64,000 bases of DNA, taken from positions 193,501 through 257,500 of the forward strand of contig NZ_JBEPOB010000001.1 of the NCBI RefSeq assembly GCF_040546595.1, given 5' to 3'. This document shows, piece by piece, positions 8,981 through 17,419 of the stretch (position 1 is its first letter; each line of letters opens with the position of its first letter). The stretch comes from Bosea sp. OAE506. GTDB taxonomy: Bacteria; Pseudomonadota; Alphaproteobacteria; Rhizobiales; Beijerinckiaceae. The notes under the pieces were generated by a model. The model saw only the letters and a list, made by a program, of their open reading frames with translations, did no database searches and was not told the origin of the DNA. A program made the position numbers and the translations under genes.

Positions 8981-9310
8981 TCACGAGACGTATCTCCGGA
9001 GGCTCATCCCACCCGCTGTCCCCAGCCGGAGCGTCCGGCGCGGCGCCACCCGCGCCGTCCGGACATAATTGAGGCGCGCCTGCAGTCCGTCCTTGATGTC
9101 ATGGGCGACCCTCCAAGCCTCGAACTCATGCCGTCGCACGAAGACAAGTTCGACCACGTATCCCTCGGCAAGATGGCGTGTCAGCTCGCGCCGCGCAGCG
9201 GTGCGCCACCGACTGTAGCCGCTAAAGCCGGCTGTCGCGTCCCCCGCAGGGGCAAAATCGATCGGGGAGTAGCAGGGCAAAAGCACCGTCTTCGCATCGC
9301 CGGTAATCAT
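8981..9310 (-). CDS. Conserved 109-residue protein of the HWE-kinase module (copy 1)
   Basis: I do not recognise the family. The protein has a TKTVLLPC-like start (AKTVLLPCYSPIDF), a central YSRWRTAARRELTRHLAEGY helix and a basic C-terminus. A paralogue of the same length lies at 63451-63780, also directly upstream of an HWE kinase. The two share the pattern LPCY, then W..AA, a GY-VELV strand, RR-EF-AW, and LQARL-YVR. The strand VVELVFVRRHEFEAW suggests a small alpha/beta fold. AAAGGAG precedes the ATG. The 116-base gap to the kinase and the same strand suggest co-transcription. It may be a regulator or adaptor of the kinase. Confidence 0.75.
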   Translation of the reverse strand: MITGDAKTVLLPCYSPIDFAPAGDATAGFSGYSRWRTAARRELTRHLAEGYVVELVFVRRHEFEAWRVAHDIKDGLQARLNYVRTARVAPRRTLRLGTAGGMSLRRYVS

Positions 9311-9385
9311 AGCCGGCTCCTTTCGCAGTCTTGTTCCCCCGCAGGTTCCAGACTGGCAGGGCGACAGATCGCCGCATTAACATGG
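9311..9385 (-). promoter_or_regulatory. Upstream block conserved with the second module copy
   Basis: This block lines up with 63781-63855 upstream of the paralogous small gene. Shared parts are the GCCGGCTCCTTT ribosome-binding segment, GGTTCCA and the run ATCGCCGCATTAAC (plus-strand reading). Conservation between paralogues outside coding DNA suggests a kept promoter or operator. No classical GTT element follows the GGAAC at the usual EcfG spacing. Confidence 0.5.
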
Positions 9386-10011
9386 GATAAACCGTTCGGC
9401 CGATCTCGGTTCGGCTGCCCACGTGCGTTAACTCGCTGCGCGTCATCGCGTTGAGCCCGATCAATTGCTCAACAACCCGCAGGCGTCTATCCCATCATCG
9501 ACCCCCGCAGCGCCGACAAGCCCTAACGCCCCATTAGATTACTTCAGAAGGCAAGGACCGACGGCTCGTTGGAACGACGTTCTTTTCGGCGGGCCAATCA
9601 CCACAAACGCACCACCAGACAAAACGTCTGCCGCCACCGATGGCGCAGCCGTCGCGGCGGTATGGCGTTGGATGTGGACGACGAAGCTGGACCCGTCCCG
9701 GCACCACTGCCCTGACATCGCCGCCGGTCCGCACCGCGCAGACTAGAGCTTTGGCCTTCGCGCCATACAGTTCGGCTCTAGATCAGGAGCCCAGCTGACC
9801 CGCCTCCTCCACAGGAGTCGCGCAAATCGGACGACTAATGGAGCTGATGAAGATTGGCCCGATATCCAGCCCCGCTAACGAAATGACGCGCGCTTTCATT
9901 AGCCGGCTTTCTCTGGCTCCGCCCAATCATGCTTAGCCTCCGCATTGCAGAGAGAACCATCGCGCCGCTCGCCGGTTGGCTTGAGATCATCCTCTCACGG
10001 AGTTCTCGCCC
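9386..10011. other. Intergenic stretch with one dyad and a weak promoter candidate
   Basis: No convincing gene is seen; the short open frames here lack family features and ribosome-binding sites. A perfect 7-base inverted repeat (GTTGAGC at 9450-9456, GCTCAAC at 9467-9473) could be an operator. A near-consensus EcfG element lies at 9953-9977. Confidence 0.4.
9953..9977 (+). promoter_or_regulatory. Near-consensus EcfG-type promoter for the DUF378/Glf operon
   Basis: AGAAC (one mismatch to GGAAC) at 9953-9957, a 17-base spacer, then GTT at 9975-9977 with a preceding G. It lies 34 bases before the DUF378 start, the same distance as several exact elements elsewhere in the window. Confidence 0.4.
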
Positions 10012-10245
10012 ATGAAGTTTCTCAACATCCTGACCCTGCTGCTGATCATCATCGGTGGCGTGAACTGGGGCCTGGTCGGCGCCGCGAATTTCGATCTTGT
10101 CGCCGCCATCTTCGGCGCGGGCTCGATGCTGAGCCGCCTCGTCTACATCGCGGTTGGCCTGTCGGCTCTCTACCAGATCATCCCGTTCATGCAGGCGATG
10201 AACCGCGGCGAAGTCGCGGCCGAGGCCGATCTGACCCGCCGCTGA
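10012..10245 (+). CDS. DUF378 membrane protein
   Basis: A 77-residue protein with two hydrophobic segments: LNILTLLLIIIGGVNWGLVG, which carries the DUF378 signature GGVNWGLVG, and LSRLVYIAVGLSALYQIIP. It is a small inner-membrane protein of unknown function. GGAG lies eleven bases before the ATG. It opens a gene row that continues 32 bases later with a glycosyltransferase and Glf; whether the membrane protein takes part in glycan assembly cannot be told from sequence. Confidence 0.85.
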   Translation: MKFLNILTLLLIIIGGVNWGLVGAANFDLVAAIFGAGSMLSRLVYIAVGLSALYQIIPFMQAMNRGEVAAEADLTRR

Positions 10246-10277
10246 TCGCCCGCCGTGCTCTGATAAAGGATCTTCCC

Positions 10278-11441
10278 ATGAGCCTCACCGAGATGTCGAG
10301 CGGTTCTCCGCGAGACCTGCTGATCTGCCTCTCGCATCTCCGGTGGGACTTGGTGGTCCAGCGCCCGCACCACCTCCTCAATCGAGCCGCGCGGGACTTC
10401 CGGGTGGTGTATGTCGAGGAGCCCCTGCCAGGGGACCGCGACGATGTCCGGCTGCGTTGGGACGGGGAGGTCCTGATTGCCACGCCGATCGTTGCCGACG
10501 GCACGATCGACGTCGAGTCGGTCGTCGCGGAGCGGGTTCGGCAGCTGGCGGCGATGTGCCGATCGCGTCGGCTGGTGCTCTGGTACTACACCCCGATGGC
10601 GCTGCCTCTGGGCACTGGCCTGGAGCCGGACTGTGTCGTCTATGACTGCATGGACGAACTATCGATGTTCAAGGACCCGCCGCCGCATCTGCGCGAGCGG
10701 GAGCAGGAGTTACTGCGCGATTGCGACCTGCTCTTCACTGGCGGTGAAAGCCTGCAGGAATCGAAGAGCAGCCACCGCCCCGACGCCCATTGCTTTCCGA
10801 GCAGCATTGACGCGGCGCATTTCCAGCGAGCCCGGGCTGCAGACAGGCCGGAGCCGTCCGACCAGGCTGACATCCCCCAACCCCGCATCGGCTATTTCGG
10901 AGTGCTCGACGAGCGGCTGGACCTGAGCCTACTAACGGCGATCGCCCGGGCACGGCCGGACTGGCATTTCGTCATGCTCGGGCCCGTGGTGAAGATTGAT
11001 CCGGCCGAGCTGCCGCGCCCGTCCAATATTCATTGGCTCGGGGCTAAAGCCTATGACGCGCTGCCCAATTATCTCGGTGGCTGGGATGCGGGGTTCATGC
11101 CCTTCGCCCTCAACGACTCCACCCGCTTCATCAGCCCCACCAAGACGCCCGAATTCCTGGCTGCCGGTCTGCCCGTCGTTTCGACGCCGGTGCGTGATGT
11201 TGTGCGCGGCTATGGCGATGACGGCCTCGTCGAGATTGCAGACGGCCCCACCGAGATGATCGCAAGGCTAGAAAAAGCCCTGAGTGAGCGCGACGATCCG
11301 CAACGTCTGCGGGCCGCCAATGCGCGGATCGCCACGACGTCATGGGACGCGACCTGGGCGCAGATGCTCCGCCTCCTTGAGCAAAAGCTGCCGGCGCCCG
11401 CCCAGACCACTCCCATCACGGCGGAGGCCGCCCATGTTTGA
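10278..11441 (+). CDS. Glycosyltransferase linked to UDP-galactopyranose mutase
   Basis: A 387-residue GT-B-type glycosyltransferase. LLICLSHLRWDLVVQRPHHLL is typical of the start of glycosyltransferases found next to or fused with Glf. YDCMDEL ends the N-terminal domain, GYFGVLDERLDLSLL starts the second, and TKTPEFLAAGLPVVSTPVRD is the donor-binding motif. The frame is open from 9945, but ATG 10278 has AAAGGA seven bases before it and homology begins there. Its 3' end overlaps the Glf start by eight bases. It may transfer galactofuranose or build the acceptor. Confidence 0.85.
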   Translation: MSLTEMSSGSPRDLLICLSHLRWDLVVQRPHHLLNRAARDFRVVYVEEPLPGDRDDVRLRWDGEVLIATPIVADGTIDVESVVAERVRQLAAMCRSRRLVLWYYTPMALPLGTGLEPDCVVYDCMDELSMFKDPPPHLREREQELLRDCDLLFTGGESLQESKSSHRPDAHCFPSSIDAAHFQRARAADRPEPSDQADIPQPRIGYFGVLDERLDLSLLTAIARARPDWHFVMLGPVVKIDPAELPRPSNIHWLGAKAYDALPNYLGGWDAGFMPFALNDSTRFISPTKTPEFLAAGLPVVSTPVRDVVRGYGDDGLVEIADGPTEMIARLEKALSERDDPQRLRAANARIATTSWDATWAQMLRLLEQKLPAPAQTTPITAEAAHV

Positions 11442-12651
11442 CTGGCTTATCGTCGGCGCCGGGTTCGCCGGTAGCGTGCTTGCGGAACGGCTGGCGACGC
11501 AGCGCAATGAGAAGGTGCTGGTGATCGACCGGCGTTCCCATATCGGCGGCAATGCTTTCGACTATCATGACGAGGCCGGGCTTCTGGTGCATCGCTACGG
11601 GCCGCACATCTTCCACACTAACGCTCAACAGATCGTGGACTACCTCTCCCTGTTCACGCAGTGGAGGCCCTATGAACACCGCGTGCTGGCGGAGGTCGAG
11701 GGGCGGCGGGTTCCTATTCCGATCAACCGCACGACGCTCAATCGGCTTTATGATCTCGACCTGGACGAAGCCGGAGCAGCCGCGTTCCTCGCGAGCCGCG
11801 CCGAGCCGGTGCCGCAACTGCGAACTTCGGAAGACGTGGTCGTCTCGCAGGTCGGGCGGGACCTGTACGAAAAGTTCTTCCGCGGGTACACTCGCAAACA
11901 GTGGGGGCTCGACCCCTCGCAGCTCGACAAATCCGTCACGGCTCGCATTCCGGTGCGCACGAACGACGACGACCGCTATTTCACCGACAGCTTCCAGTGC
12001 ATGCCGCGACATGGCTATACGCGCATGTTTGAGAGGATGCTGGGGCATCCGCAGATCAAGGTGATGCTCAACACCGACTGGAGCGAGATCGCCGATGTCA
12101 TTCCCTTCCAGCGTTTGATCTTCACCGGCCCGATCGACTCGTATTTCGGCTACCGCTTTGGCCAGCTGCCCTATCGCTCGCTCGCCTTCGAGCATGTCAC
12201 GCTCGACCGCGAATGGAGCCAGGAAACCGGCACCGTCAACTTTCCGCAGACGCAGGACTACACACGCGTGACGGAGTTCAAACACCTCACGGGGCAGAAG
12301 CATCCGCTGACCAGTTTGGTCTATGAACATCCTCGCGCCGAGGGTGAACCCTACTATCCAATCCCGACCGAGGAATCGCAGGCGCTTTACAAGCGCTACG
12401 AGGCGCTGGCGCGGGCGACGCAGAATGTCTGGTTTGTCGGTCGGCTGGCGACCTATCGGTATTACAACATGGACCAGGTCGTGGGTCAGGCCCTGGCAAC
12501 CTTCCGTCGCATCGATGAGGCAGTGCCACTGTCGAGCCGTAAGGCGCTTGAGATCAAGCGCCGTGCAGCTGCCTCTCAGGCAACGGCATTGTTCGGTGAG
12601 CTCGCACCCGCGATCCTCTTGCGCGACCTCAACGGCGAGGCCGCTCCCTAG
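11434..12651 (+). CDS. glf: UDP-galactopyranose mutase
   Basis: A 405-residue flavoenzyme that interconverts UDP-galactopyranose and UDP-galactofuranose, the donor of galactofuranose in surface glycans. It has the FAD-binding LIVGAGFAGSVLAERLA, the family segments RSHIGGNAFDY and YGPHIFHTN, the RKQWGLDP region, and the C-terminal FAD contact FVGRLATYRYYNMDQVV. Length is slightly above the usual 370-390 residues because of an Arg/Ala-rich tail. I start at ATG 11434, where the family begins, rather than at the far upstream open frame. It overlaps the glycosyltransferase gene by eight bases, so the two are coupled. Confidence 0.95.
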   Translation: MFDWLIVGAGFAGSVLAERLATQRNEKVLVIDRRSHIGGNAFDYHDEAGLLVHRYGPHIFHTNAQQIVDYLSLFTQWRPYEHRVLAEVEGRRVPIPINRTTLNRLYDLDLDEAGAAAFLASRAEPVPQLRTSEDVVVSQVGRDLYEKFFRGYTRKQWGLDPSQLDKSVTARIPVRTNDDDRYFTDSFQCMPRHGYTRMFERMLGHPQIKVMLNTDWSEIADVIPFQRLIFTGPIDSYFGYRFGQLPYRSLAFEHVTLDREWSQETGTVNFPQTQDYTRVTEFKHLTGQKHPLTSLVYEHPRAEGEPYYPIPTEESQALYKRYEALARATQNVWFVGRLATYRYYNMDQVVGQALATFRRIDEAVPLSSRKALEIKRRAAASQATALFGELAPAILLRDLNGEAAP

Positions 12652-12725
12652 GCCTTCATGCCGTCGATAAACCCTCTGCCCCCGATGGTTGGTCGCCATC
12701 CGGGACAGAGTTCCATTCGAGACGG

Positions 12726-13937
12726 TCACTGGTCTTTGCAGTCCGCGGCCCGATCAGGGCAGCATCTGTTCAAAGTTTGGCGGAGGCCGTGCTGTTTGTG
12801 ATGGCTGATCTGGTGGGCAAGCTCATCGGCCAAAGCGGGCTCGACACGGCGCGCATAGCTCGTCCGGTCATAGTCGATCATGCCATTAGGGCAGTGCCTA
12901 TCGTCGTCCCAGCCGGGATGATTGAGGATCGGGTAGAGACACAACCCGATCACGTCGACCCCGTAGGCGGCGGAGGCACGCGCCTCGGCGCCGACATGAC
13001 GCAGCCAAGGCACCCGCTCTTCGGCCTCGATCCCCGTCTCGGCGATCAAGATTGGCCGGTCATAGCGACGGGCGACGTCCGCCAGCATGTGGCTCAGGCG
13101 TCGCAATGGATGCCCCCCACGCCAATCGAGCGAGCCGCCTTCGACGATCCACTGGTTGTGGCAATAATAGTTCACTCCGACGAGATCGAGGGCCTCCTCA
13201 GATCCGCCCAGCTCCGGCTCGCGCCGCCCGCAGATCATGTCCCAGGCCTCGAACTGCGCCGCATTGAGCGCCGCCGCGCGTCCGTCGAGGCGGCGGTTCC
13301 GCGGATCGGGATGGACATGGATCAAGGGGTCGATCTGGATGAATCGGGCACGCGGACAGACCTCGCGTATGGCAGCGATGGCGGCGAGGCTGGCGCGGAC
13401 GAGCTGGCGTTTGATCTCCGGACCGCGTCGCCGGCCATAGGGCGCAAAAAGGCCTGCCGTGCCGGCGGCCCAGGCCGTGAATGAGATCTCATTGACGACG
13501 CTAACCACCGGCGGCTCGCCACTTTCGCTCTCGATCAGCCGGCCAGCTGCAGCAGCGTAGCGCGCGAAGCGTGTAACAAAGGCGGGCGAGGAAATGTCGA
13601 GCCCGTCGGGCCAGCCGTAATGTAGCAAATCCCAAATGACCTGAACACCGGCTGCCCCCGCTGCCCGTAGCATTGGCAGCAGGCTCGACCAGTCGTAGCG
13701 ATACGGAATGCGTTCGACGCGGTGCCAGCGAACGCCGTCGCGCAGGGTGCCCAGGCCCAACGATCCCGCCAGCCGATAATCGGCAAGAGCCATCTCGTCA
13801 TGGCGCGTGGCGGCGATCACATCCAGGCGACGGCCGTCCCGCCGACGGTGCGTCGAACACTCGAAGCCGCCCATGAAATAACTCTTCAGCGGCGACGGGG
13901 CAGCGAAGGGTCGCCTCTCCAGCACGGCCTGTGTCAT
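12726..13937 (-). CDS. Clan GH-A glycoside hydrolase (beta-glucosidase-like)
   Basis: A 403-residue (beta/alpha)8 glycosidase-like protein. SVVNEISF carries a likely acid/base Glu at the end of strand 4, and LIAETGIEAEE a likely nucleophile Glu at the end of strand 7. DLLHYGWPDGLD and DLVGVNYYCHNQW are also typical of family 1 and related enzymes. No signal peptide is seen, so it is probably cytoplasmic. The ATG overlaps the stop of the upstream SDR by four bases (ATGA), forming a two-gene operon that faces glf. A role in trimming or recycling a glycan made by that locus is plausible but unproven. Confidence 0.75.
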   Translation of the reverse strand: MTQAVLERRPFAAPSPLKSYFMGGFECSTHRRRDGRRLDVIAATRHDEMALADYRLAGSLGLGTLRDGVRWHRVERIPYRYDWSSLLPMLRAAGAAGVQVIWDLLHYGWPDGLDISSPAFVTRFARYAAAAGRLIESESGEPPVVSVVNEISFTAWAAGTAGLFAPYGRRRGPEIKRQLVRASLAAIAAIREVCPRARFIQIDPLIHVHPDPRNRRLDGRAAALNAAQFEAWDMICGRREPELGGSEEALDLVGVNYYCHNQWIVEGGSLDWRGGHPLRRLSHMLADVARRYDRPILIAETGIEAEERVPWLRHVGAEARASAAYGVDVIGLCLYPILNHPGWDDDRHCPNGMIDYDRTSYARRVEPALADELAHQISHHKQHGLRQTLNRCCPDRAADCKDQ

Positions 13938-14734
13938 GGGCCGTCAGCGCTGCCCGAGCCCGGCTCGGCCATGTTGCGATGCTGCTCGGCGAGCAGCCCG
14001 GAGGGCGTCACATTGGCAAGCACGGTCTGGAGCTTGTTCTTCCAGCCGCTGACGACGTCGCCATCGCCGTTCATCACCGCGTCGAAGCCGACCCTGGCGA
14101 CCATGGCAGCATCGTCCTTGTCCTGCTGGCCGACCGCCGTGTCCAGCATGTCCGCACGCCGGAAGAACTCCGTGTCGGTCGGACCCGGCATGAGGCAGGA
14201 AATGACCACGCGCGTGTCCTTCAACTCATTACGGATGGCGAAGGCGAAGCTGTCGATGAAGGCCTTGGTCCCGTTGTACACCGCCTGAAAGCTGCCGGGG
14301 ATGAAGCCAGCGATCGAACCAGTGAGCAGGATGCGGCCGGCGTTCCGCTCGCGCATCTGCCGGCCGATACTGTGGACCAGATAAACCGTACCGGTGATGT
14401 TGGTGTCGATGACATGGCTGATGTCGGCGATGTCCTGATCAAGGAAGCCTCGCCCAAGGCCACGCCCCGCATTGGCGAAGAGGACGTCGACCGGGCGGCA
14501 TGTAGCCTCAATGGCCGCGAGCAGCTCATCCACTCCATCCATTGTGGCGAGATCGGTCTCTACCGCCGTCACGTCCACACCCTCGTCCCGCAGTTCTTCG
14601 GCAGCGGCCTGAATCTCAGGCTCGTCGGCGGCGATCACCAGATCAAAACCCTCCGCGGCGCAGAGACGCGCAAGTTCCAACCCTATTCCGGAGGAGCCAC
14701 CTGTGACGACGGCCAACTTGCGCTGCTGATCCAT
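13934..14734 (-). CDS. Classical SDR family oxidoreductase
   Basis: A 266-residue short-chain dehydrogenase with the NAD(P)-binding TGGSSGIGLELARL, the NAG motif in LFANAGRG, catalytic Ser in LLTGSIAGFIPG and YNGTKAF (YxxxK). The C-terminal 30 residues, after KNKLQTVLANVTP, extend beyond the usual core. The start is set at 14734 because AGGAGGACAGA precedes that ATG; the open frame itself runs further upstream. An exact GGAAC-N17-GTT element ends 31 bases before the start, so this gene and the glycosidase downstream are probably stress-induced. The substrate is unknown. Confidence 0.85.
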   Translation of the reverse strand: MDQQRKLAVVTGGSSGIGLELARLCAAEGFDLVIAADEPEIQAAAEELRDEGVDVTAVETDLATMDGVDELLAAIEATCRPVDVLFANAGRGLGRGFLDQDIADISHVIDTNITGTVYLVHSIGRQMRERNAGRILLTGSIAGFIPGSFQAVYNGTKAFIDSFAFAIRNELKDTRVVISCLMPGPTDTEFFRRADMLDTAVGQQDKDDAAMVARVGFDAVMNGDGDVVSGWKNKLQTVLANVTPSGLLAEQHRNMAEPGSGSADGP

Positions 14735-14765
14735 TCTGTCCTCCTGTGTTCGATCCACGATGGCC

Positions 14766-14790
14766 AACCGAAGTGCAGAAGAGCGGTTCC
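14766..14790 (-). promoter_or_regulatory. Candidate EcfG-type promoter for the SDR/glycosidase operon
   Basis: On the minus strand GGAAC (14790-14786), 17 bases, then GTT (14768-14766), with G before GTT. The start codon at 14734 is 31 bases further on. Confidence 0.6.
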
Positions 14791-14914
14791 GCAATCCGCG
14801 CCAAAAGCGCAGACGCCAAAGCTTTGACTGGGAAAGCGTTGCGAACCTCAGGCGTCCGGGCACGTCGCACCGAGCGGGCCGAGACAGAACGGTGCTACCG
14901 GCCGGCTCGGCCGC

Positions 14915-15649
14915 TTAGCTCTCCGGCGTGAGATGGAGATAGGCCTCGTCGAAATCTCCGATCTGCGTCAGGGACTCCCAGTCCACGATGGTGAGCCGCC
15001 GGTTGGAGAGGCTGATCAGCCCGTCCCGCTTCAGCGATTTCACGACCCGGTTGACATGGACGACGGATAGCCCTTGCGCATCGCCGATATGGGTCTGCGT
15101 CAGGTGAAAAGGCATCGTCATGTCCTCAACTAGACCGACGTTACGATAGCGCAAGAAGAGCTCACAGATCAGGTGTGCAACGCGGACGCGTGCGGATCTC
15201 CGGCCAATGCTGCACATCCACTCTCGGAATATCGAGCCGTCGATAAGCGTGTCGCGCCAGAGCAGCAGACCGAGCCGAGGGTACGCAGCGACTAGTTGAA
15301 GCAGTGTCGGATGCGGCACCAGCGCAACTTTCGCGCGCGTCAGCGTCAGTAAGCCGTGATCCATCTGGTGCAGCAACAAGCTCTGCAGATCGGGCATGTC
15401 TCCCGGGATATGGAAGGAATTGATTTGGCGGTCTCCGTCGCCGATGATCTTGAAGCGACAGCACATCCCGCTCAACAGGATGCAAGCCTGCGCCGGCCGG
15501 TCGCGCTCACGCACGATCTCATATCCCGGACGGTATTCGCAAAGGGTCAGCGGCAGCGCTTCCGTAGCCGCCACCTCGCCCTGCGTCACTGGGCCGAGCG
15601 AAATCAACTTGCGTAGCAAGGGCGCGAGAGGCTGCGCGTCATTATCCAT
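14915..15649 (-). CDS. Crp/Fnr family transcriptional regulator
   Basis: A 244-residue regulator. The N-terminal cyclic-nucleotide-binding-like barrel covers roughly residues 20-130, a long dimer helix follows, and the C-terminal helix-turn-helix is in THIGDAQGLSVVHVNRVVKSLKRDGL. None of the Cys clusters of Fnr is present, so it is not an iron-sulfur Fnr. I use ATG 15649 because GAGG directly abuts the earlier ATG 15658. The last 35 residues match closely those of the regulator cut by the right window edge, which sits next to the paralogous kinase module. This copy is separated from its presumed partners by the SDR, glycosidase and Glf genes. Confidence 0.88.
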   Translation of the reverse strand: MDNDAQPLAPLLRKLISLGPVTQGEVAATEALPLTLCEYRPGYEIVRERDRPAQACILLSGMCCRFKIIGDGDRQINSFHIPGDMPDLQSLLLHQMDHGLLTLTRAKVALVPHPTLLQLVAAYPRLGLLLWRDTLIDGSIFREWMCSIGRRSARVRVAHLICELFLRYRNVGLVEDMTMPFHLTQTHIGDAQGLSVVHVNRVVKSLKRDGLISLSNRRLTIVDWESLTQIGDFDEAYLHLTPES

Positions 15650-15718
15650 GGGGGCCATCCTCAGCCCTGCCCCGTGCGTCCCGACCGAGCCGCCGATCGT
15701 GGGCTTACTCTGAACGGC

Positions 15719-16594
15719 TCACGACAACGCCACACCGGCCGTCTCATGGCCGTTCGCCGACTCGGCCGGCCGCGAGGTCTTCCGCTTGCGGGTGTGCTGA
15801 TAGAGCACGACGCCCATCGCCCTTGCCCGCGGGATCGCCTTGGCGAGAGCAAGTTCGACACTCTTGGCATTGAGCACGCTGCCATATCTCTCGAAGGCCA
15901 CGATAATCTCTTCTGGGTCGACCTCGCCGTAGTTGCGGTCATGCAGGACCATGTCGACCGCCTTGATCAGGTCGGCGGTGATCGGCGCGGCGCGGACGCG
16001 CACCAGCGTCTCGATGACGGTGCGGGCCTTGACCGCGGTCCGGCGCTTCACGAGCTGCATCAGCGCGGCGATCGCAATCAATTCGCCCGGGCGGAAGGGG
16101 CGGCCGGGCGAGGGGTTGCGTAGCACGCAGGCGCCGGCCCGCTCACAGATCTGCAGCGCCGTCAGCACATCCTCGTCGCCGGCCGCTGCGGCAGCGAAGA
16201 AGAGCTGGCTGTTGGTGATCTGCACCCGGTCCCTGTTGTGGCCGATGAAGGCGCCCGCGCGGTCGCATCGCTCACCCGCCTCGACCACCAGCACCTCGAG
16301 CTCCTCGATGCCGCCATGGGTGACGGCGGCAATTGCCGTATGCTGGCCGTCGATAACATGCCACTGGTCGTCCACGCGGGTCACCACTGGGACCTTGAAG
16401 CGCCGCCAGTCCCATTCTTCGACGAGCTTCCGGATGAGGCGAACCGACTTGGGGGACAGGTCGCGCTGGTAGGCCGAATCTATGCATAGGTCAGCGACCT
16501 TCAGCACCCTCGTCGAAGGGCGAGGCCCAACCTTCGCACGCTGCCATTCGACAGCGTTATCGATGGCCCGTATTGGCCGGATGTGGTGGGTCAT
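15719..16594 (-). CDS. ParB/Srx-like N-terminal domain protein (DUF6551-like)
   Basis: A 291-residue protein. RVLKVADLCIDSAYQRDLS and WHVIDGQHTAIAAV form the ParB-type nuclease/CTPase fold signature, where DGQHT replaces the usual DGxHR. The remainder is alpha-helical and lacks the standard ParB DNA-binding domain. The frame continues upstream to a TTG, but ATG 16594 with GGAG nine bases before it is the better start. Proteins of this sort are common on plasmids, phages and genomic islands, which agrees with the accessory character of this region. Function is unknown. Confidence 0.7.
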   Translation of the reverse strand: MTHHIRPIRAIDNAVEWQRAKVGPRPSTRVLKVADLCIDSAYQRDLSPKSVRLIRKLVEEWDWRRFKVPVVTRVDDQWHVIDGQHTAIAAVTHGGIEELEVLVVEAGERCDRAGAFIGHNRDRVQITNSQLFFAAAAAGDEDVLTALQICERAGACVLRNPSPGRPFRPGELIAIAALMQLVKRRTAVKARTVIETLVRVRAAPITADLIKAVDMVLHDRNYGEVDPEEIIVAFERYGSVLNAKSVELALAKAIPRARAMGVVLYQHTRKRKTSRPAESANGHETAGVALS

Positions 16595-16955
16595 CAATGC
16601 TGGCTCCAATGATGAATGTGCAGGCAATCATTGGGGAGCAACGTACCGACCGAAGGGCTCGTTACATTAACCTGTGATACCTCACGGGAGGTTGTGCAAG
16701 GTAGCCAACCAGCAGCCAAAGTGAACCGCGCTTCACACCCAGACAGTGCTAGCTCCAACCTGAGATTGAAGTGTCAGTTTTGTGAGGTGGCAGAGCTATC
16801 CCGCGTTCCCAAAGGATTGATCCTTTTGCTCGTCCATCAGCGCGAGGACAGCTACAAAACGAGACACGGTCATCGACCGCCGAAATGATAGCCTCAGCCT
16901 TTCTCGCAATAGAGTTGCATCAGAACGGGCTGATCCTCAGAATCGATGTCCTGTG
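16595..16955. other. Non-coding or decayed stretch
   Basis: No supportable gene. Base composition is visibly less GC-rich than in the neighbouring genes, and the short frames lack start signals or recognisable motifs. Confidence 0.4.
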
Positions 16956-17174
16956 CTATGACTTCGAGATCAAATCGTGTGCGAATACAATACCTGACGA
17001 GCGGCTGTTCGCCATCACGCTATGGTTCGGGGAGCACCACAAATCGAGAACGGAGTCCAGCTTTGAACGAGGGAAAACAGGGGGCAACGCCACTGCACCC
17101 CGCACATCCCGCGGCTTCAAACCAAACTCTTGTTTGAAGGCCCGGCTGAAGCTGGAGGTGAACCGCGCCAGGTT
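16956..17174 (-). pseudogene. Remnant of an AraC-family regulator C-terminus
   Basis: On the minus strand, 17085-17171 encodes LARFTSSFSRAFKQEFGLKP followed by RDVRG, which matches the second helix-turn-helix of AraC/XylS regulators. Directly before it an in-frame TGA (17175-17177) breaks the frame, and no upstream sensing domain is found. After the domain the frame runs into an unrelated tail to a TAG at 16956. It is a 5'-truncated, decayed fragment. Confidence 0.5.
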
Positions 17175-17223
17175 TCACGGAGGGCATTTCGCTTAAGTGT
17201 CTACTGGTGGACGGCTGCAGGTG

Positions 17224-17256
17224 TAGGTGACATCGGCGCTACGAGAATGTCACCTA
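17224..17256. repeat. Perfect 10-base inverted repeat beside truncated ynfA
   Basis: TAGGTGACAT (17224-17233) and ATGTCACCTA (17247-17256) are exact inverted copies separated by 13 bases. The pair lies just before the point where the ynfA-like gene loses its 5' half and just after the AraC remnant, so it may be the end of a lost insertion element. An operator is the alternative. Confidence 0.5.
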
Positions 17257-17281
17257 ATGGGCAATGCCCCAATGTCAGCAA

Positions 17282-17419
17282 GTGCGCATCGACATCGTCG
17301 CCGCGATCCTCTGGCTCTGGGGCTTCAAAGGCCATAGGCCGGACCGCTGGGACGTCGTCGGGGCGGCGGTCTGTTTGGTCGGCAGCGCCATATTCATGTT
17401 CGCGCCACGAGGGGCATAA
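17282..17419 (+). pseudogene. 3' remnant of a YnfA (UPF0060) family membrane protein
   Basis: The frame reads RIDIVAAILWLWGFKG, then HRPDRWDVVGAAVCLVGSAI and FMFAPRGA to a TAA at 17417. This is the C-terminal third of the YnfA/UPF0060 family, whose members are about 108 residues with four membrane helices. The first two helices are missing; a GTG at 17282 is the only nearby start. The TAA overlaps the ATG of the next gene (TAATG), which suggests they were once one operon. Confidence 0.65.

Noticed and set aside
9465..9746. 93-codon plus-strand frame
   Set aside because: No ribosome-binding site and no recognisable motif; Pro/Ser/Ala-rich composition fits chance.
16885..17196. 103-codon plus-strand frame
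   Set aside because: It is antisense to the recognisable AraC remnant, which explains the openness of the frame.
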